This document shows positions 11,050-22,700 of a stretch of DNA of 60,000 bases, one piece after another. The DNA comes from Tubulanus polymorphus (Eukaryota; Nemertea; Palaeonemertea; Tubulaniformes; Tubulanidae). The DNA is taken from the NCBI RefSeq assembly GCF_964204645.1, contig NC_134032.1, positions 3,996,916 to 4,056,915 on the forward strand, read 5' to 3'. The stretch's first letter is position 1; each line of letters opens with the position of its first letter. The notes beneath the pieces were generated by a model. The model worked only from the letters and a program-made list of their open reading frames with translations. It searched no databases and had not been told where the DNA came from. Made by a program: the position numbers and the translations under genes.

Positions 11050-11505
11050 ACACGCGTGTTTTTAATTCAGACGTCTCTATGAGCCTGGTGGCCGAGGTCA
11101 GGTTGCACTCATTTCAGCAGACATAGTTACGTAATTATGTTTACCTGCTGTCCGCAATAGAGTCGAATCGAATAAGTAGCCAGCTTCACATTTTGAATCG
11201 GGAGCCGAACCAGTAGCCGGCTACCGGTTCCCGGTTCCCGGTTCGGCTCCCGATTCAAAATGGTTTTGAACCGGGAACCGGGAACCAGTAGCCGCTTCCC
11301 GGTTCCCGATTCGGCTCCCGATTCAAAATAATTTTGAATCGGGAGGAAATCGTCACACGCGTGGTGTTAATTCAGACGTCTCGATTAGCCTGGTGGCCGA
11401 GGTCAAGGTTGCACTCATTTCAGCAGACATAGTTACGTAATTATGTTTACCTGCTGTCCGCAATTGAGTCGAATCGAATAAGTAGCCAGCTTCACATTTT
11501 GCAAT
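11050..11505 (+). repeat. Direct repeat of a ~145-bp segment, ~300 bp apart
   Basis: The block starting near 11051 (aattcagacgtctctatgag, then cagacatagttacgtaatta, ending agccagcttcacattttg) returns at 11354-11504. Between them sits a GGGAGCCG array. The second copy lacks a following array. The repeat is related to the arm of the 8400-9612 element and to 10255-10420. Confidence 0.8.
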
Positions 11506-11594
11506 TGAGACGTCTAAACAACCATCTTATCTCTGCGCCAATGTTAGTGGTCTCTTTGTTTTACCACGCAACCGTGGTAACTATTGGATTAGAA

Positions 11595-11995
11595 TTTTTG
11601 TGTGCGCTCTCATTTCCAGCTATTTTCGGTTTAGGGATGAGAAAAATGTTCTTTTATGTTTTCTATGGAATTTGATAGATAGGAAAATATTAAGTTTAAT
11701 AGAATATTGAAGTGATTGTTTTTTCATCTTTGACAATGGATTTACCCTGCATGAAGGGTGATTTATACGGCGGGCAGAAAGCGTCTGTTTATTTTATATC
11801 TTACAATTTCATTGGCTTGCAGATATTGTTTTCTTGGGGATTCGATAACTTTCGTTAGAAACTTTCTCTCTTGTTAACCCTTTCAGTGCTGACTAATCAA
11901 TACCCTATAGCGCGGGAACAATCGATGGTTTATTGATTAAATGATTAAAGAGGCGAATAACATATGAAGAAGTCGATTCGGTGACGAGAAAAACC
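11595..11995 (+). repeat. Second copy of the 9160-9430 dispersed segment
   Basis: From gtgcgctctcatttcc to cggtgacgagaaaaac this matches 9165-9430. It carries two extra pieces, an ~85-bp insert near 11672-11770 and a ~35-bp insert near 11877-11915. The shorter version lies inside the inverted-repeat element. Confidence 0.8.
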
Positions 11996-12066
11996 CAGGA
12001 AGAAAGACACTCTAAATATTTGGATGGATATATGAAATCTGTGGGTACTGGAGTGTCTAATGGGTA

Positions 12067-12268
12067 GTGTAGTGTGATCTGTGTGCATTTGTGGCCAGCA
12101 CACAGATCACATTGTTCAATGGGGTTTGGTCCAGGACTCGCGAGATTTTCAACAAAGCGGAAGTAACGTGTAGTGTGATCTGTGTGCATTTGTGGCCAGC
12201 ACACAGATCACATTGTTCAATGGGGTTTGGTCCAGGACTCGCGAGATTTTCAACAAAGCGGAAGTAAC
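12067..12268 (+). repeat. Two 101-bp repeats, each with a 14-bp perfect hairpin stem
   Basis: Units start at 12067 and 12168 and appear identical. Each contains tgtgatctgtgtgc, an 11-base spacer and the exact complement gcacacagatcaca. Each ends with actcgcgagatttt and gcggaagtaac. The minus-strand open frames here are repeat-derived. Confidence 0.9.
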
Positions 12269-12579
12269 GTGTAATAAATGATGACTTGAATTGCATGACT
12301 ACCTTCCACCCCTCATTATTGTTGGAAAACTAAACGTTCCGCACTGACTAAAAATTAGTAATAACATTTTAGAAATGGCCAGAATTTTAACTTAGGTTCT
12401 ATCTCATTTTTATTTTACAATTGCGATCGGTATAATTTTTTTTTAAACGGCCGTTAAGGCTTCATGTTTCGTCTGCAATTCACTGCAAATAGTTACGCAA
12501 CAGCATTTTGAATCGGGAGCCGAATAAGGGACCGGGAACCGGGAGCCAGCTTCACAGGGGTGAAAAAATACGCACATGT

Positions 12580-13740
12580 GTCCCTACCTAAAGTATTCGC
12601 ACACAAAGGCTAATTGAGCCATGTGATTACATTTTGCTCAGGCCTTGTCTGCTGACCTGACATTTATAGTCAAACCTCGATCCAAAACGTTCATGTGATC
12701 ACGGCTTGTATTCAAGAAAACAAGAAATCATTATGTATGCCTGTACATTTTGCTGTACGTAGGTTTGGTATACCGGATTCTCCAATCTCGACAACTGAGT
12801 GTACGGTACAGCTGAATGCATTATTCCAATGGGAATAGGGCCCATTGATTGGGCTTATTATTTCGTGCTTTAGAATATTGAAATAAGCCAATGTTCATTC
12901 AAATATCCAACATCAGTGAAAGTTTGAATACTGTATACATGTATATAGGTTTTCATGTTCTATGAATATTTTGCGGTTCATGGGTATATGCTGATGTCAA
13001 ACACCAGAAGATAAATGGTCAAGGGCAGTCAGTCAACACCAACTCTTTTCGACCGATGTTGCATCATGTACGGTCTGAATCGTTCAACTCAAGCAAAGCG
13101 ATTAACACAGTCGACATAACACTGGAATAGTTTGCAGTGACTAACAGTTTATTAGCCCGTGGAAGAGGTTTGATATTTACGCACGTGTTGCAAGGTTTAA
13201 ATTGTTCATCAGTATAGAATTAGTAATCCATAAAAGCCAAAATCAACATCGGCCCAATACCCAGACCAAAGCAATTCATAATCAATCGATTGAATCCACA
13301 ATACAATATATGTATATATTCAAATATTTCAATAAAAAGATTAATTCCTTGAAATCTGTTCTAAATCCTAATACGTTACTATATCAGTAAATGTATTCAA
13401 CACCTATTGAGTCAGCCGATTCTTAAGATGGTTTCTTAATAGAATATATATATTTTAAGCGTGGTGATACAAAATAAATGCTTGGTCTAATCAATTCATA
13501 TTTATCGATTTTACGTCCACGTAAGTTCGGTTTCAAAACTGAATAACATTGGACGTTGACACAGTGGTTGTATATTAGGTTCGAATCTGTCAATACATTA
13601 TATTTCATGTATCGGCATTTAAATTTTCAATAATTCCTATCAACCTGAATGGCATGGTGCGGATTAGCAGAAAACCCGTTGTCGCTGCTTTGCAGCTATA
13701 TTTATTAGGGTTTTCTGTTTCTTCACAGAAAACCCTATTG
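12580..13740 (+). repeat. Interspersed family B, copy 1
   Basis: The segment matches 16163-17640 and, for its right half, 25366-25975. It ends with agaaaacccgttgtcgctgc, then tttgcagctatatttatta, a recurrent terminus in this window (also 25940, 33055 minus strand, 40742 and 57360). An 11-bp-stem hairpin, agggttttctg/cagaaaaccct, follows at 13708-13738. It has no coding capacity and the class is unknown. Confidence 0.8.
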
Positions 13741-14512
13741 AAATTCGAGTGATTATTATTTTTTTTCCCTTTTCCACACAGTTTTTGTTAAAAGTGTAAA
13801 GGCTTCCTTACCTTACCGCTGTCGCCGATACAATCCGTATGATATCATTCAGCTCAGTTCAATCTCGAGATACTGCATGGGAATTTTGATAAATCCACGT
13901 TATAAAGGCACTGTCGAGCCGTAAACATCGGAAATTTGGCTCCGTTCAATTAGTAGCCATGTTGTGTTTTCTTTCCGAAATTTTTCTCTTCTTTATGAGG
14001 AAGAGCTATCGAATTATTCCCTCTCTTCTCCACAATCAATTTCAAAGTCAATTTTATGAATTTATTGCTCAGCGGGTCCGAGTCCAAGAGTTTACGAGTC
14101 CGGCGTTCGCGTGTCTGACAGGTTTACGGGCATTTGTTGGTTATATCTTTAATATTTTTGATTTCTTGTTGTTCCGGTTATTTCATTTAAGTATATTGCT
14201 GATCAGTTCATGTAACCAAAACCGTCAATAAACAGATTTTGAATTGATCAAGTTTAAATCAAGGTCGTTGAGTCGCGGAGGGCTATTAGAATTACGTTCG
14301 TCTCAGAGAGAAAACAAACGACAGAAAAGTATCAGGTGATTATCGATAGCCTACTACGGTACACACAGTTGACAAACAGTGTTAGGCCTGTGCCGGTTGG
14401 TGCGTACTGGGAATAAATATACTGGTTGGTCAGTTGGTTCGGTTGTGAAGTGTGGAAGCTAAGAAAGCCTACCGGTATTTATTTGTCTATATAGGCCTAT
14501 TATATAGTACCC
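13741..14512. other. No gene recognised
   Basis: AT-rich intergenic sequence. The 90-codon frame at 13959-14231 has no recognisable domain and a composition typical of chance. Confidence 0.5.
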
Positions 14513-14878
14513 AATAGCATTTTAAGTACGTAGTTGTTACCTGTACGTGACTGTACGGTGATCTCCACAGGTTAACCATACGTGAGTTCCCTACTAACGC
14601 CGTACGTGAGTTCCTATAATCTGCAAACACGCGTGCGTAAAAGAATAGAGTTTGGGTTAGGTGAGGCTAGGCTATTTGTAAATCAAATTTCATTTAACCT
14701 GCAGTTACGTTCTGTGGCACAGTCGGTAAATCACTGGACTACTACTAGATTTTTTTTCGTTTGGTTTCGAATCCCAATATTGCATGTCTGAGCGTCAACG
14801 TACTCACATATGGCTAACCTGTAGTAATCGCCGTACAGTCACGTACAGGTAACAACAGCGTTTTAAGTATTAAGTGAG
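14513..14878. mobile_element. Small TIR element with a tRNA-like internal segment
   Basis: About 70 bp at 14513-14585 (including gttacctgtacgtgactgta) is matched in reverse complement at 14806-14878. In between, 14714-14782 has tggcacagtcggtaa, resembling a tRNA A box, and ggtttcgaatccc, resembling a B box, spaced as in tRNA-derived SINEs. The anticodon arm cannot be folded properly, so it is not a functional tRNA. Either a SINE landed in a MITE or the MITE family captured a tRNA-like core. Confidence 0.6.
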
Positions 14879-15048
14879 TGCGACAAGCCTACCATGCCTA
14901 TGTGCTACAAACACAACTTTTTCCCCTCTCGTCGGCCCTACAGTGATGTTACTAATAACTGGTTCCATTATAACATGGATAGGATTTGGTCAGGACAAGC
15001 CTAAAGTCTAATTCAGTCTATGTACTAATTCACTCGATAGGCCTATTT

Positions 15049-16162
15049 TTAGCCCACTTGGGACTTTAGTCCCAGCGTGCTATTGTGTTCACTTTTCGTC
15101 CGTCGTCCATCCGTCCGTAGACGGAATCCAGTCATTTTGGGAAGTTTTGAAGACGCCTCAATGTAATGTCTTGATATTTGGGTTACACATGTATCTACTC
15201 TAGACACATCTTCAGCCCAAAAACTGGCCATGTCAGAATCAAGATGGCCGATTGGCAGCCATTGTTGTTTGACAAAATCAACACTTTTTACACATTTTTG
15301 AACTTTTTGAGGGAAATTTTGAAGACGCTTTGATCAGTTACCTTGATCTTTTGGATGTATGTGAATCCCCCCAGAGCCCATTGCCCATAACAAAAATTGG
15401 GTCGATCGGACTCAAGATGACCGACCGTCCTATGACCTTTTTAGTGGCCAAAAATGTCAATTTTGGCCCGAATTCTGAGTGCTGTTGCTCCCTACTGGTT
15501 CGCCATTTCTCATTGCAATTTGCGATGGGTATTCTTTGAAAAGGGATGATTTATACCTGAGATATGTATTTTTGATCAGCCAATTATGACGCAATTGGCG
15601 ACCATCTTGGTGTCATAAGCACTCATTCGTAGGTGGGAAAAGTTTTTCCACATTATATTGTTGATATTTAAGCATATTTTCTTACCACAATCAATTGAAA
15701 AGTTGTAGCTGATGACATGGTTTATGATTGTGGTGAGTTTGAAGGTCATTGGTTTTTTTGTATATGGCCAGCAGGGGGCGTTTAATACAATATCTTAGTA
15801 TTTCTATATTATATTCGTATCAATGCATATTTTGTAACCACAATCAATTGCAAAGTTGTAGCTCATGACATCATCTATGATTGTGACAAGTTTTAAGGCC
15901 AATAGTTATTCTATATGGTCACCAGGGGGCGTTTAATAGTAGAACAACTTAGTATTTCCTTATTATATTGGTATCTAGGCATATTTTGTTACCATGATCA
16001 ATTACAAAGTTATAGTTCGTGACATGTTTTATGATTGGGGTGAGTTTCAAGGTCAGTGGGTTTTGAATATGGTCACCAGGGGGTGTGAATATTGAAATTG
16101 TTAGATTGTTGAGCATTCGGAACCACTTCCCAATTGGGCATGGTGTCCCTGGACCCCTAGTT
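15049..16162 (-). repeat. Interspersed family A, full copy with three internal ~145-bp repeats
   Basis: The same ends, gggactttagtccc-side and ggtgtccctggacccctag, bound the internally deleted copy at 24876-25365. Three degenerate tandem units lie at about 15645-15790, 15790-15935 and 15940-16085, each ending near caccagggggcgttta. The right end, ccctag followed by T, and the short palindrome cccaattggg just before it resemble a Helitron 3' end, but a 5' TC end was not proved. Confidence 0.75.
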
Positions 16163-17640
16163 AAAACAATACAGTGAAGTATTCACACGCATAAAGGCCA
16201 ATTGATTTGAGCCATGTGATTAAATTTGACCAGGCCTTCTCTGACCTGACATTAATAGTCAAACCTAGATCCAAAACGTTCATATGGTCACGGCTTGTAT
16301 ACCAGAAATCATTGTAGGTCTGTACATTTTGCTGTTCGTAGGTTTGGTATACCGATTTCTCCATTCTTGACTGATAAGTGTACGGTACAGCTGTACATAT
16401 TATACAATTGTTCCAATGGGAATAGGGCCTATTGATTGGGCTTATTATTTCCTGCTTTAGAATACTGAAATAAGCCTAAGGTTCATTCAAATATCCAACA
16501 TCGGTGAAATTTTGATTACTGTATACATGTACTGTAGGTTTTCATGTTGTATAAATATTTTGAAGTTCAAATGAGTATGATGCTGATTGCAATGTCAAAC
16601 GCATGAAGTTAGATGGACAGTCAACACCAAGATATCTCTCTTCGACCGATGTTGCACCATAGAAGATCTGATTCTTTCAACTCAAGCAAAGTTCATGATT
16701 CAACACGATCGACATAACACTGAAATAGGTTTGCTGTAACTAAACGGTACATTTCATTTAGTCCTATGTACTTTTTTAGCCAATTTGAATTTTGAACTCT
16801 GGAACTGTTAACAAAAGACAAGTTAAAAAAGACACAAGTTATGCCTGATTCTCATGATCAAATTTAATTCAAAATAAAATTTATTTTATTACATCATATT
16901 TACAAAGCATATCATTGGTTCATACAGTAATAAAAATTAGGAAAGAACAAATATCACTACAGAATTTTAAAAAAGGCAATGAATTTCTATAACTAAATGA
17001 ACATTATTTTTCTAATAACTCAGATCAAGAGTGATTCTCCCGTTTATTAGGAAACACACGCAACTAGTGGAATAGGTTTGATTTACACACATGTTGCAGG
17101 TATCAATTGTTTATCACTATAGAATTTGTAATCCATAAAAGCCAAAATCAACATCAACCGGAAACCCAGACCAGATCAATTCATAATTTATTGATTGAAT
17201 CTACACTACAATATATGTACATGTATTTATTAAAATATTTCAATAAAAACATTAACTTCTTCAATCTATTCTAAATCATAATACGTTCTTATCTGTAAAT
17301 TCACTCAATCTATCGACTCAGCAGGTGCTTAAGATGAATTCTTAATAGGACAGATCCATTTTTAAGCATGGTGATAATACAGTATCATGATGTTTGAATG
17401 CCAAAATAAATGCCTGGTCAAATAGATTAATATTTGTTGATTGTACGTCCGCGTATGTTCGGTTTCAAAGCTGAATCATATTTGACGTTTACACAGTGGT
17501 AGCATATTAGGTTCGAATCTGTCAATGCATTTTATTCTATGTATCGATATTTCAATTTACTACAATTCCCACCTTTCTGAATGGCTTTGCGGAAAACCCG
17601 TCATCGCTGCTTGGCAGCTATATTTATTGTTATTTTTTCT
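16163..17640 (+). repeat. Interspersed family B, copy 2
   Basis: This matches 12580-13740, with extra sequence near 16800-17010, and ends in aaaacccgtcatcgctgctt. It directly abuts family A at 16162/16163. It carries no gene; the short frames are chance. Confidence 0.8.
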
Positions 17641-17913
17641 GGGGACATTTTTTCTCGGGTCATTTCTTCCGTATACCAGACCAGACACTTTGACTCTGGA
17701 AAACCGACTGGACGGACTATAGGCAGGCAATATACGATATATAAGTGGAGGTTGGTTATGGAATGAGAGAGGAACGCGCGTGTATCATAAAAAATAAGGT
17801 CATATAGGGGCCGTTGGTCGGTACAGTAATTATTAGCTTGACGATGAATTCATGAAACTGTTTTAAATCGTTATATCATATTCGCTGAATAAATCAAAAC
17901 TTGAAATCGATGG

Positions 17914-18864
17914 TTATTTTAATGAATTTCTACAGCGGATTTTCATACAGAAATATTCACGAATTTCTTGTCCCAGTAAAAGGTATATGTAGAAATTGAT
18001 GACATAATTACATGATTCGAACTGGGAGGAAATATCTATGAGGAAGTCTGTATGTTCCGGTGAGATTGGTAAAAGTACGACCAGCGAGTTTGGCAGTGTA
18101 AAAATTGCAAATGCGAGTGAAACTGTTAGAAGCATTATTGTTGTACGTTTTGATTTTGTAGTTTTCTGATCGGACGAAACCATTTTTGAACCCCTGAATA
18201 ACTGAATTATTATGACAGAATTTGATATTATTATGAACGTTAACGGTACAAGAAAAACGTATATTACACATATCATAAAAAGTAAGGTTTGGTCCCAAGA
18301 CTTGTAGTAACATCCGAAAGGATAAACAAATTTCATTGTTGCTACTGGATGAACACCAATTACGAATGCATTTATTATGGACATAAAAGCAATGACACAT
18401 CGGGCGAATCTAGGTGTACATATCAAACGAGATGTGAACGGGAAGAGAACAACTGCCGCACGTTCTAGAGATATCGCTACTATTAACCAGGCACTATTGG
18501 CGCCCATCGAATTTATTAAGAATTCGTATATTTGACAGCTGATCAGTGAATCTACCAAGATTATTTGACCAGTATTTAGACTAAAGAGAACAAACTGTAA
18601 AATAGGCATCAGCGTAAAACCGACACAGAACACTAAATCACTGATAGACAAAGCGATCAGGTAGTTAGCGTAAGATAAACTGCGGAATCTGCGACTTATC
18701 ATTATCAGGAATGTAGCCGAATTTCCAAACGCTCCTAACAAGAACATGACAAGCAGTATGACCAATGAAACTGTACGGTAGGTGCCAGACTTGTTCACCA
18801 ATGCCATTAGAACGATGTAACCGCTGTAAGGTCGTCCAACTAAGTGCATCTCGGTATAATTCAT
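17914..18864 (-). CDS. Rhodopsin-class GPCR, single exon (orphan, peptide-receptor-like)
   Basis: An intact 316-residue frame starts at ATG 18864-18862. Seven hydrophobic segments are evident. TM1 has G-N-S (the conserved Asn) and TM2 has L-S-I-S-D-L. A Cys precedes TM3 (S-C-Q-I-Y) and pairs with one in extracellular loop 2 (F-G-C-Y-Y). TM3 ends in L-E-R-A instead of D-R-Y. TM6 has F-T-L-P, and TM7 has N-F-Y-I-Y instead of N-P-x-x-Y, followed by L-L-L-G-Q-E-I-R. N-terminal N-Y-T and N-K-S are potential glycosylation sites. It should sit in the plasma membrane and signal through G proteins; the ligand is unknown. It resembles the gene at 44639-45583, so both likely belong to a lineage-specific intronless expansion. 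Confidence 0.88.
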   Translation of the reverse strand: MNYTEMHLVGRPYSGYIVLMALVNKSGTYRTVSLVILLVMFLLGAFGNSATFLIMISRRFRSLSYANYLIALSISDLVFCVGFTLMPILQFVLFSLNTGQIILVDSLISCQIYEFLINSMGANSAWLIVAISLERAAVVLFPFTSRLICTPRFARCVIAFMSIINAFVIGVHPVATMKFVYPFGCYYKSWDQTLLFMICVIYVFLVPLTFIIISNSVIIIQLFRGSKMVSSDQKTTKSKRTTIMLLTVSLAFAIFTLPNSLVVLLPISPEHTDFLIDISSQFESCNYVINFYIYLLLGQEIREYFCMKIRCRNSLK

Positions 18865-19779
18865 CTCGGATCAACAAGTAGCACGTTAGGAGTAACAAAT
18901 CTATTAGAAACTTCTAAGTGTTATATCCTATTGTAATTTCTTGTTTGCCTTCAAATTCTAGCAAATCACATTAGCATCCAAATCTTAACCCCTCATATTT
19001 CCATGTAATATTAATGGATGATCGTCTCCACTGCATGGAATGGCTGCATTCTCTGATGAATCGATAAATTAATTTCACGAGAAAGAGATCCGTGTGGTTA
19101 CAAAATGTCTAATTTACAAGTCTTACTGGTGATAGCTATTCACCATTCATTAGAGATACTGTCAAACTATTCGCCATATAGGATTGATGGTATCATACTG
19201 TTTGCACGCACTCTCGCATATTTGTTTAATTAATTTGATACGAATACAGTCTTATTCATGATAGCTATATTCCGTTAGAGAAATAAAGTTACTTTATGGT
19301 TGACACAATTTGGCACGAATAAAATATCAGAAATCTTGCGAAATATACTCACATCTATCATCGACTTATAGTTGGAACGGTCGGAATAGCTGAAATTCGG
19401 TCCGTTGGAAGAAGATGAGAAACAAAGCTAAGGCTTATCATCTTCCAAAGAAAAAAAAAACATGAAAAATAAATGTTAATTTTGAAAAATTTCAGGGGGT
19501 TCGTCCGCTACCCCGAACCCTCACTCGTCGCGGTCCTGCCTTTTTGTAACCATGACATCACATGAATATTGGCTCTATAAGATGCTATAACCATTGCCTT
19601 ACATTGCATAGGTTTCCGTTTTATAATGAATGAATTGCCATCGTTCGGTAACTTGATCGTAGCTTCGGACATTTTGATTGAATGAATGATCTGGCAAGTA
19701 ATGTCTGGCTGTAACCAATCCCCTGTGTAATATACCATCTCACTTTTACAATATTATGAAACTGTCTACCCTGCGAAAA
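18865..19779. other. No gene recognised
   Basis: AT-rich upstream region of the GPCR gene. No TATA box or coding exon could be assigned; the frame at 19508-19738 (minus) has no recognisable domain. Confidence 0.5.
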
Positions 19780-20345
19780 TCGTTCATCAAATTTGGCAAG
19801 TCTCTACTCGGGGTAAAAAAACGCTCTGTTAATGCAGCTGTTCGCGGTGATCTGGGACAGTTCCCTCTACTTATAACCTTCTTGCCACTACGGTCAAATA
19901 CTGGCTGCGCATCTCTAAAATAGACAGTTCGACTATGGTACATAAAGCATATCCTGAAAACCTAATGCCTATGCACTCTACCCTGAACTGGTGCACAAGT
20001 CTCCACTTACTTCTAGAATGCCTCGACCTCTCAGATGTTTGGTTCAATCGGGTTAAACCATCTCAACAAATTAATTAATCTACCGCAATCTAAATTGAAA
20101 GCCCTTTATTCATCCATATGGCTCAAAGAAATCAACGACTCAAACAAAAAAACCCAAAAGACCAATCCTACAAACTATTTAAATCACGCTTTAAATCACG
20201 CGCTAAGAAAATTATGTTGTTGCCAACAACTTCACAAATCGCTGCGAATTCTCCGAATTACGCCTTGGGTTCCGCGATCTTCGTTTTGAAACTGGACGAT
20301 ATCACAGTGTCCGAATATGTGAACCGGGTTATATTTCACTGCATG
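19780..20345 (+). pseudogene. Decayed LINE ORF2 C-terminal region
   Basis: Read across frames, the + strand gives pieces typical of the region after the RT domain in LINE proteins: N-A-A-V-R-G-D-L-G-Q-F-P-L-L, then V-K-Y-W-L-R-I, then K-L-F-K-S-R-F-K, then S-E-L-R-L-G with E-T-G-R-Y-H. Several frameshifts and stops separate them. The RT domain itself is absent, so this is a 3' fragment. The two short open frames over 20035-20378 are parts of it. Confidence 0.55.
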
Positions 20346-22084
20346 AGATATGTAACGGCGAGGGGTCTGAAACAGTAATACTATAAATAACGTCTCACTG
20401 ACACACGCATTCTTTCTTTTTGAATTTATTTTTCTTACCACTTTCATACGGGTAGCCTTTTACATGTTAGGTTTTGATATTTTAAAAATCTGTTTCATGC
20501 GTTTAGGATAAAGTTTAGATTTATTTCTGGACCATGTTTCTTCGCGACAATACAGTGCATCCATTGAATGGTAGCCCCGGGAATATCACTTATAGAAAAA
20601 TATAATTTTCTTTTGCAAAATTTAGAAACACGTGAAACTATTGGTCAGTTAAATGACATGAAATATTTGAGTAATGCGCTTCAATGTAATTGGTTCCAAA
20701 AAGATAATCGAACCCCCAGCGATTGATGGCAATATTATACAAATTATACAACACAATGGAATAGATGAATTATTCCAAGAAGTCCGATTGCACGCTCGTA
20801 AAGACAGAAGGAAAAATGTTATTCTGCATACCTGTTAAACTATGCTTGTACGGGAAATTCATGGCAACCTTATATTCAGCGGGGAAGTGGCTCATTCCAG
20901 ATTTAATTAAGTTTTAGTTTTACCTTCCTGAGAGCGCATTGAGGTTTTGCCTTTTTTAAAAAAAAACCTTTTGTTGCGATCCTTATGCAGCTAGCAGTTA
21001 GAAAGTGTAGATGTTGTCAAAAACGAATATTATCTGATTTTTTACACTAACCCGTCATAATCCAATGAAATTTGTTTGCTAAGTTTGTCACTAAGTGAAA
21101 GTTTTCTTTTAAGGTTAAACATACGGTTTTATGTCCAGATTCTTGCCGCAAAAACAGAAGCTCCGCCTTAATGTCCGGCAAACGAAGATGAACCGACGTC
21201 ACACGTAAATCTGATCGGGTTGCCACGGCTCCTGCGTGTCCAGACCTTGAAACGAGAATCCCCAAACTTCCCCTAAATTCTCTGCCTCCTCTTCTTTCAT
21301 TGTCTTGTCAAATCTTCTATTGCTTTTCTCGATTTTTTCATGTTCCCTCATAATAAAGTTGTCGAATTTTTTTTTGTGACACGGTTTGTGCTTAAACATT
21401 TTTATACCCACGCTGTCTTACGAAATAAAATGAAAATTACAGCGTTAATTCGTTTGAGCTACCCCGGAATCAATCTCTTTCCTCGTTATTGTAGAGAGCA
21501 CCTTAGCATTGCAAAAATTTTTAACCTACTAATTTAATCAAAAACTTAACGAATCAGTTAAATAGAGCTACCCCGGCAACCTGAACTTGTTTTATTTCTA
21601 CGATATGTAATCTTGCATTAGATTATTTTGTTAAAATGTGTTCTTTTGGTCATCTATCCTACACGCGTAGTACATGTATTAATAAAGAATATTATACTGA
21701 ATTCATGACGAGGAGCATGGATGCGCCATTTCATTAAAAAGTTATAAGAGTCGCGGCCACTAATGGTAATATGTTAACCGATGTTGAAGAAGCTAATTCC
21801 CACGGTCAATGTTAAAAAATAAAAACTGATTTCAACTGCGTTCACTGTAAGAGCTGTGGAGATATTTAACAGCGTTCAGTTGAAATCTCATTATTTCTAT
21901 TCCGTTAGAAGTGTAAAACATCAAGGTCTATAATGATCAAGGCGTAGCCAGGAGGTCACCAATATTATAAGCTGATTCACGGCTCAAGGAATGCATCCAC
22001 CATGCATTTGCCTTGTGATATAAATGTGTTTGATAATATTCACTAGACCTACCTTTCGGGAACAATACTTTTCTACCTGTTTGT
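20346..22084. other. No gene recognised
   Basis: AT-rich intergenic DNA. The string gagctaccccgg occurs twice (near 21455 and 21565). No frame has recognisable domains. Confidence 0.5.
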
Positions 22085-22412
22085 AAGTAATAGGGGTAAT
22101 GGGCTTTCAAGCCAAAGGTCGAACGGAATGAAAAATATGAAAATAATAACAATTTCAACTTGAATTAGTCGCGAAACTCATAAAAAATGAAAAATAATTC
22201 TCACACACTCGAATTTATTTTTCATTTTTACTCCCTAGAAAAAAGTGTGAGTAAAGTGTGAGTAAAATAAATTCGAGCGTGTGAGAATTATTTTTCATTT
22301 TTTATGAGTTTCACTCCTAATTCAAGTAGAAATTGTTATTATTTTCATATTTTTCATTTTTTATGAACTCGACCATTCAACCTTTAACCTGAAAGCCCAT
22401 TACCCCTATTAC
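22085..22412. repeat. Long inverted repeat (~140-bp arms, short loop)
   Basis: The left arm (22085-22230: gtaataggggtaatgggctt, gaaaataataacaatttc, cataaaaaatgaaaaataa, ctcacac) is matched in reverse complement by 22255-22412, with small mismatches and a loop of about 25 bp. The motif gtgtgagt(a/g)aaata occurs in the loop side and again at 22486. It could extrude a cruciform. It sits at the left edge of an AT-rich virus-like gene block. Confidence 0.85.
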
Positions 22413-22533
22413 TCTTAGAATATTCATATACATGAATAAAATATATATGAATAACAAATAAATTGATAGATTATTCAATATAAAAGTGTGAGTGAAATAA
22501 TTCATATTTAAAACATTGAATATTTATATTTGA

Positions 22534-22698
22534 ATGAGTTTTAATAAAAATTTTGTTATAAAAAAGAAGAAAGAAGAAGAAGAACCCAACTTTAAAATCG
22601 AAATCAATGAAACCAATAAATCATTTTCACAGTTTAACATTAGAAATTATATTTCAGCAACATATTGTCCGCAAGACATTATAAAATCGATAACATAA
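22534..22698 (+). CDS. Small hypothetical protein of AT-rich virus-like element
   Basis: ATG 22534 opens a 54-codon frame ending at TAA 22696-22698. The N-terminus is strongly basic then acidic (K-K-K-K-E-E-E-E). Codons are very AT-rich, like the next gene, which starts two bases later. That tight spacing and the shared composition are the reason for calling it. Confidence 0.45.
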   Translation: MSFNKNFVIKKKKEEEEPNFKIEINETNKSFSQFNIRNYISATYCPQDIIKSIT

Positions 22699-22700
22699 CT

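Noticed and set aside
14714-14782. tRNA gene
   Set aside because: A- and B-like boxes are present but the anticodon arm and acceptor stem do not form, and there is a run of T in the middle.
17581-17766. Short hydrophobic frame with signal-peptide look
   Set aside because: Lies over the family B terminus (aaaacccgtcatcgctgctt), which recurs elsewhere without the frame.
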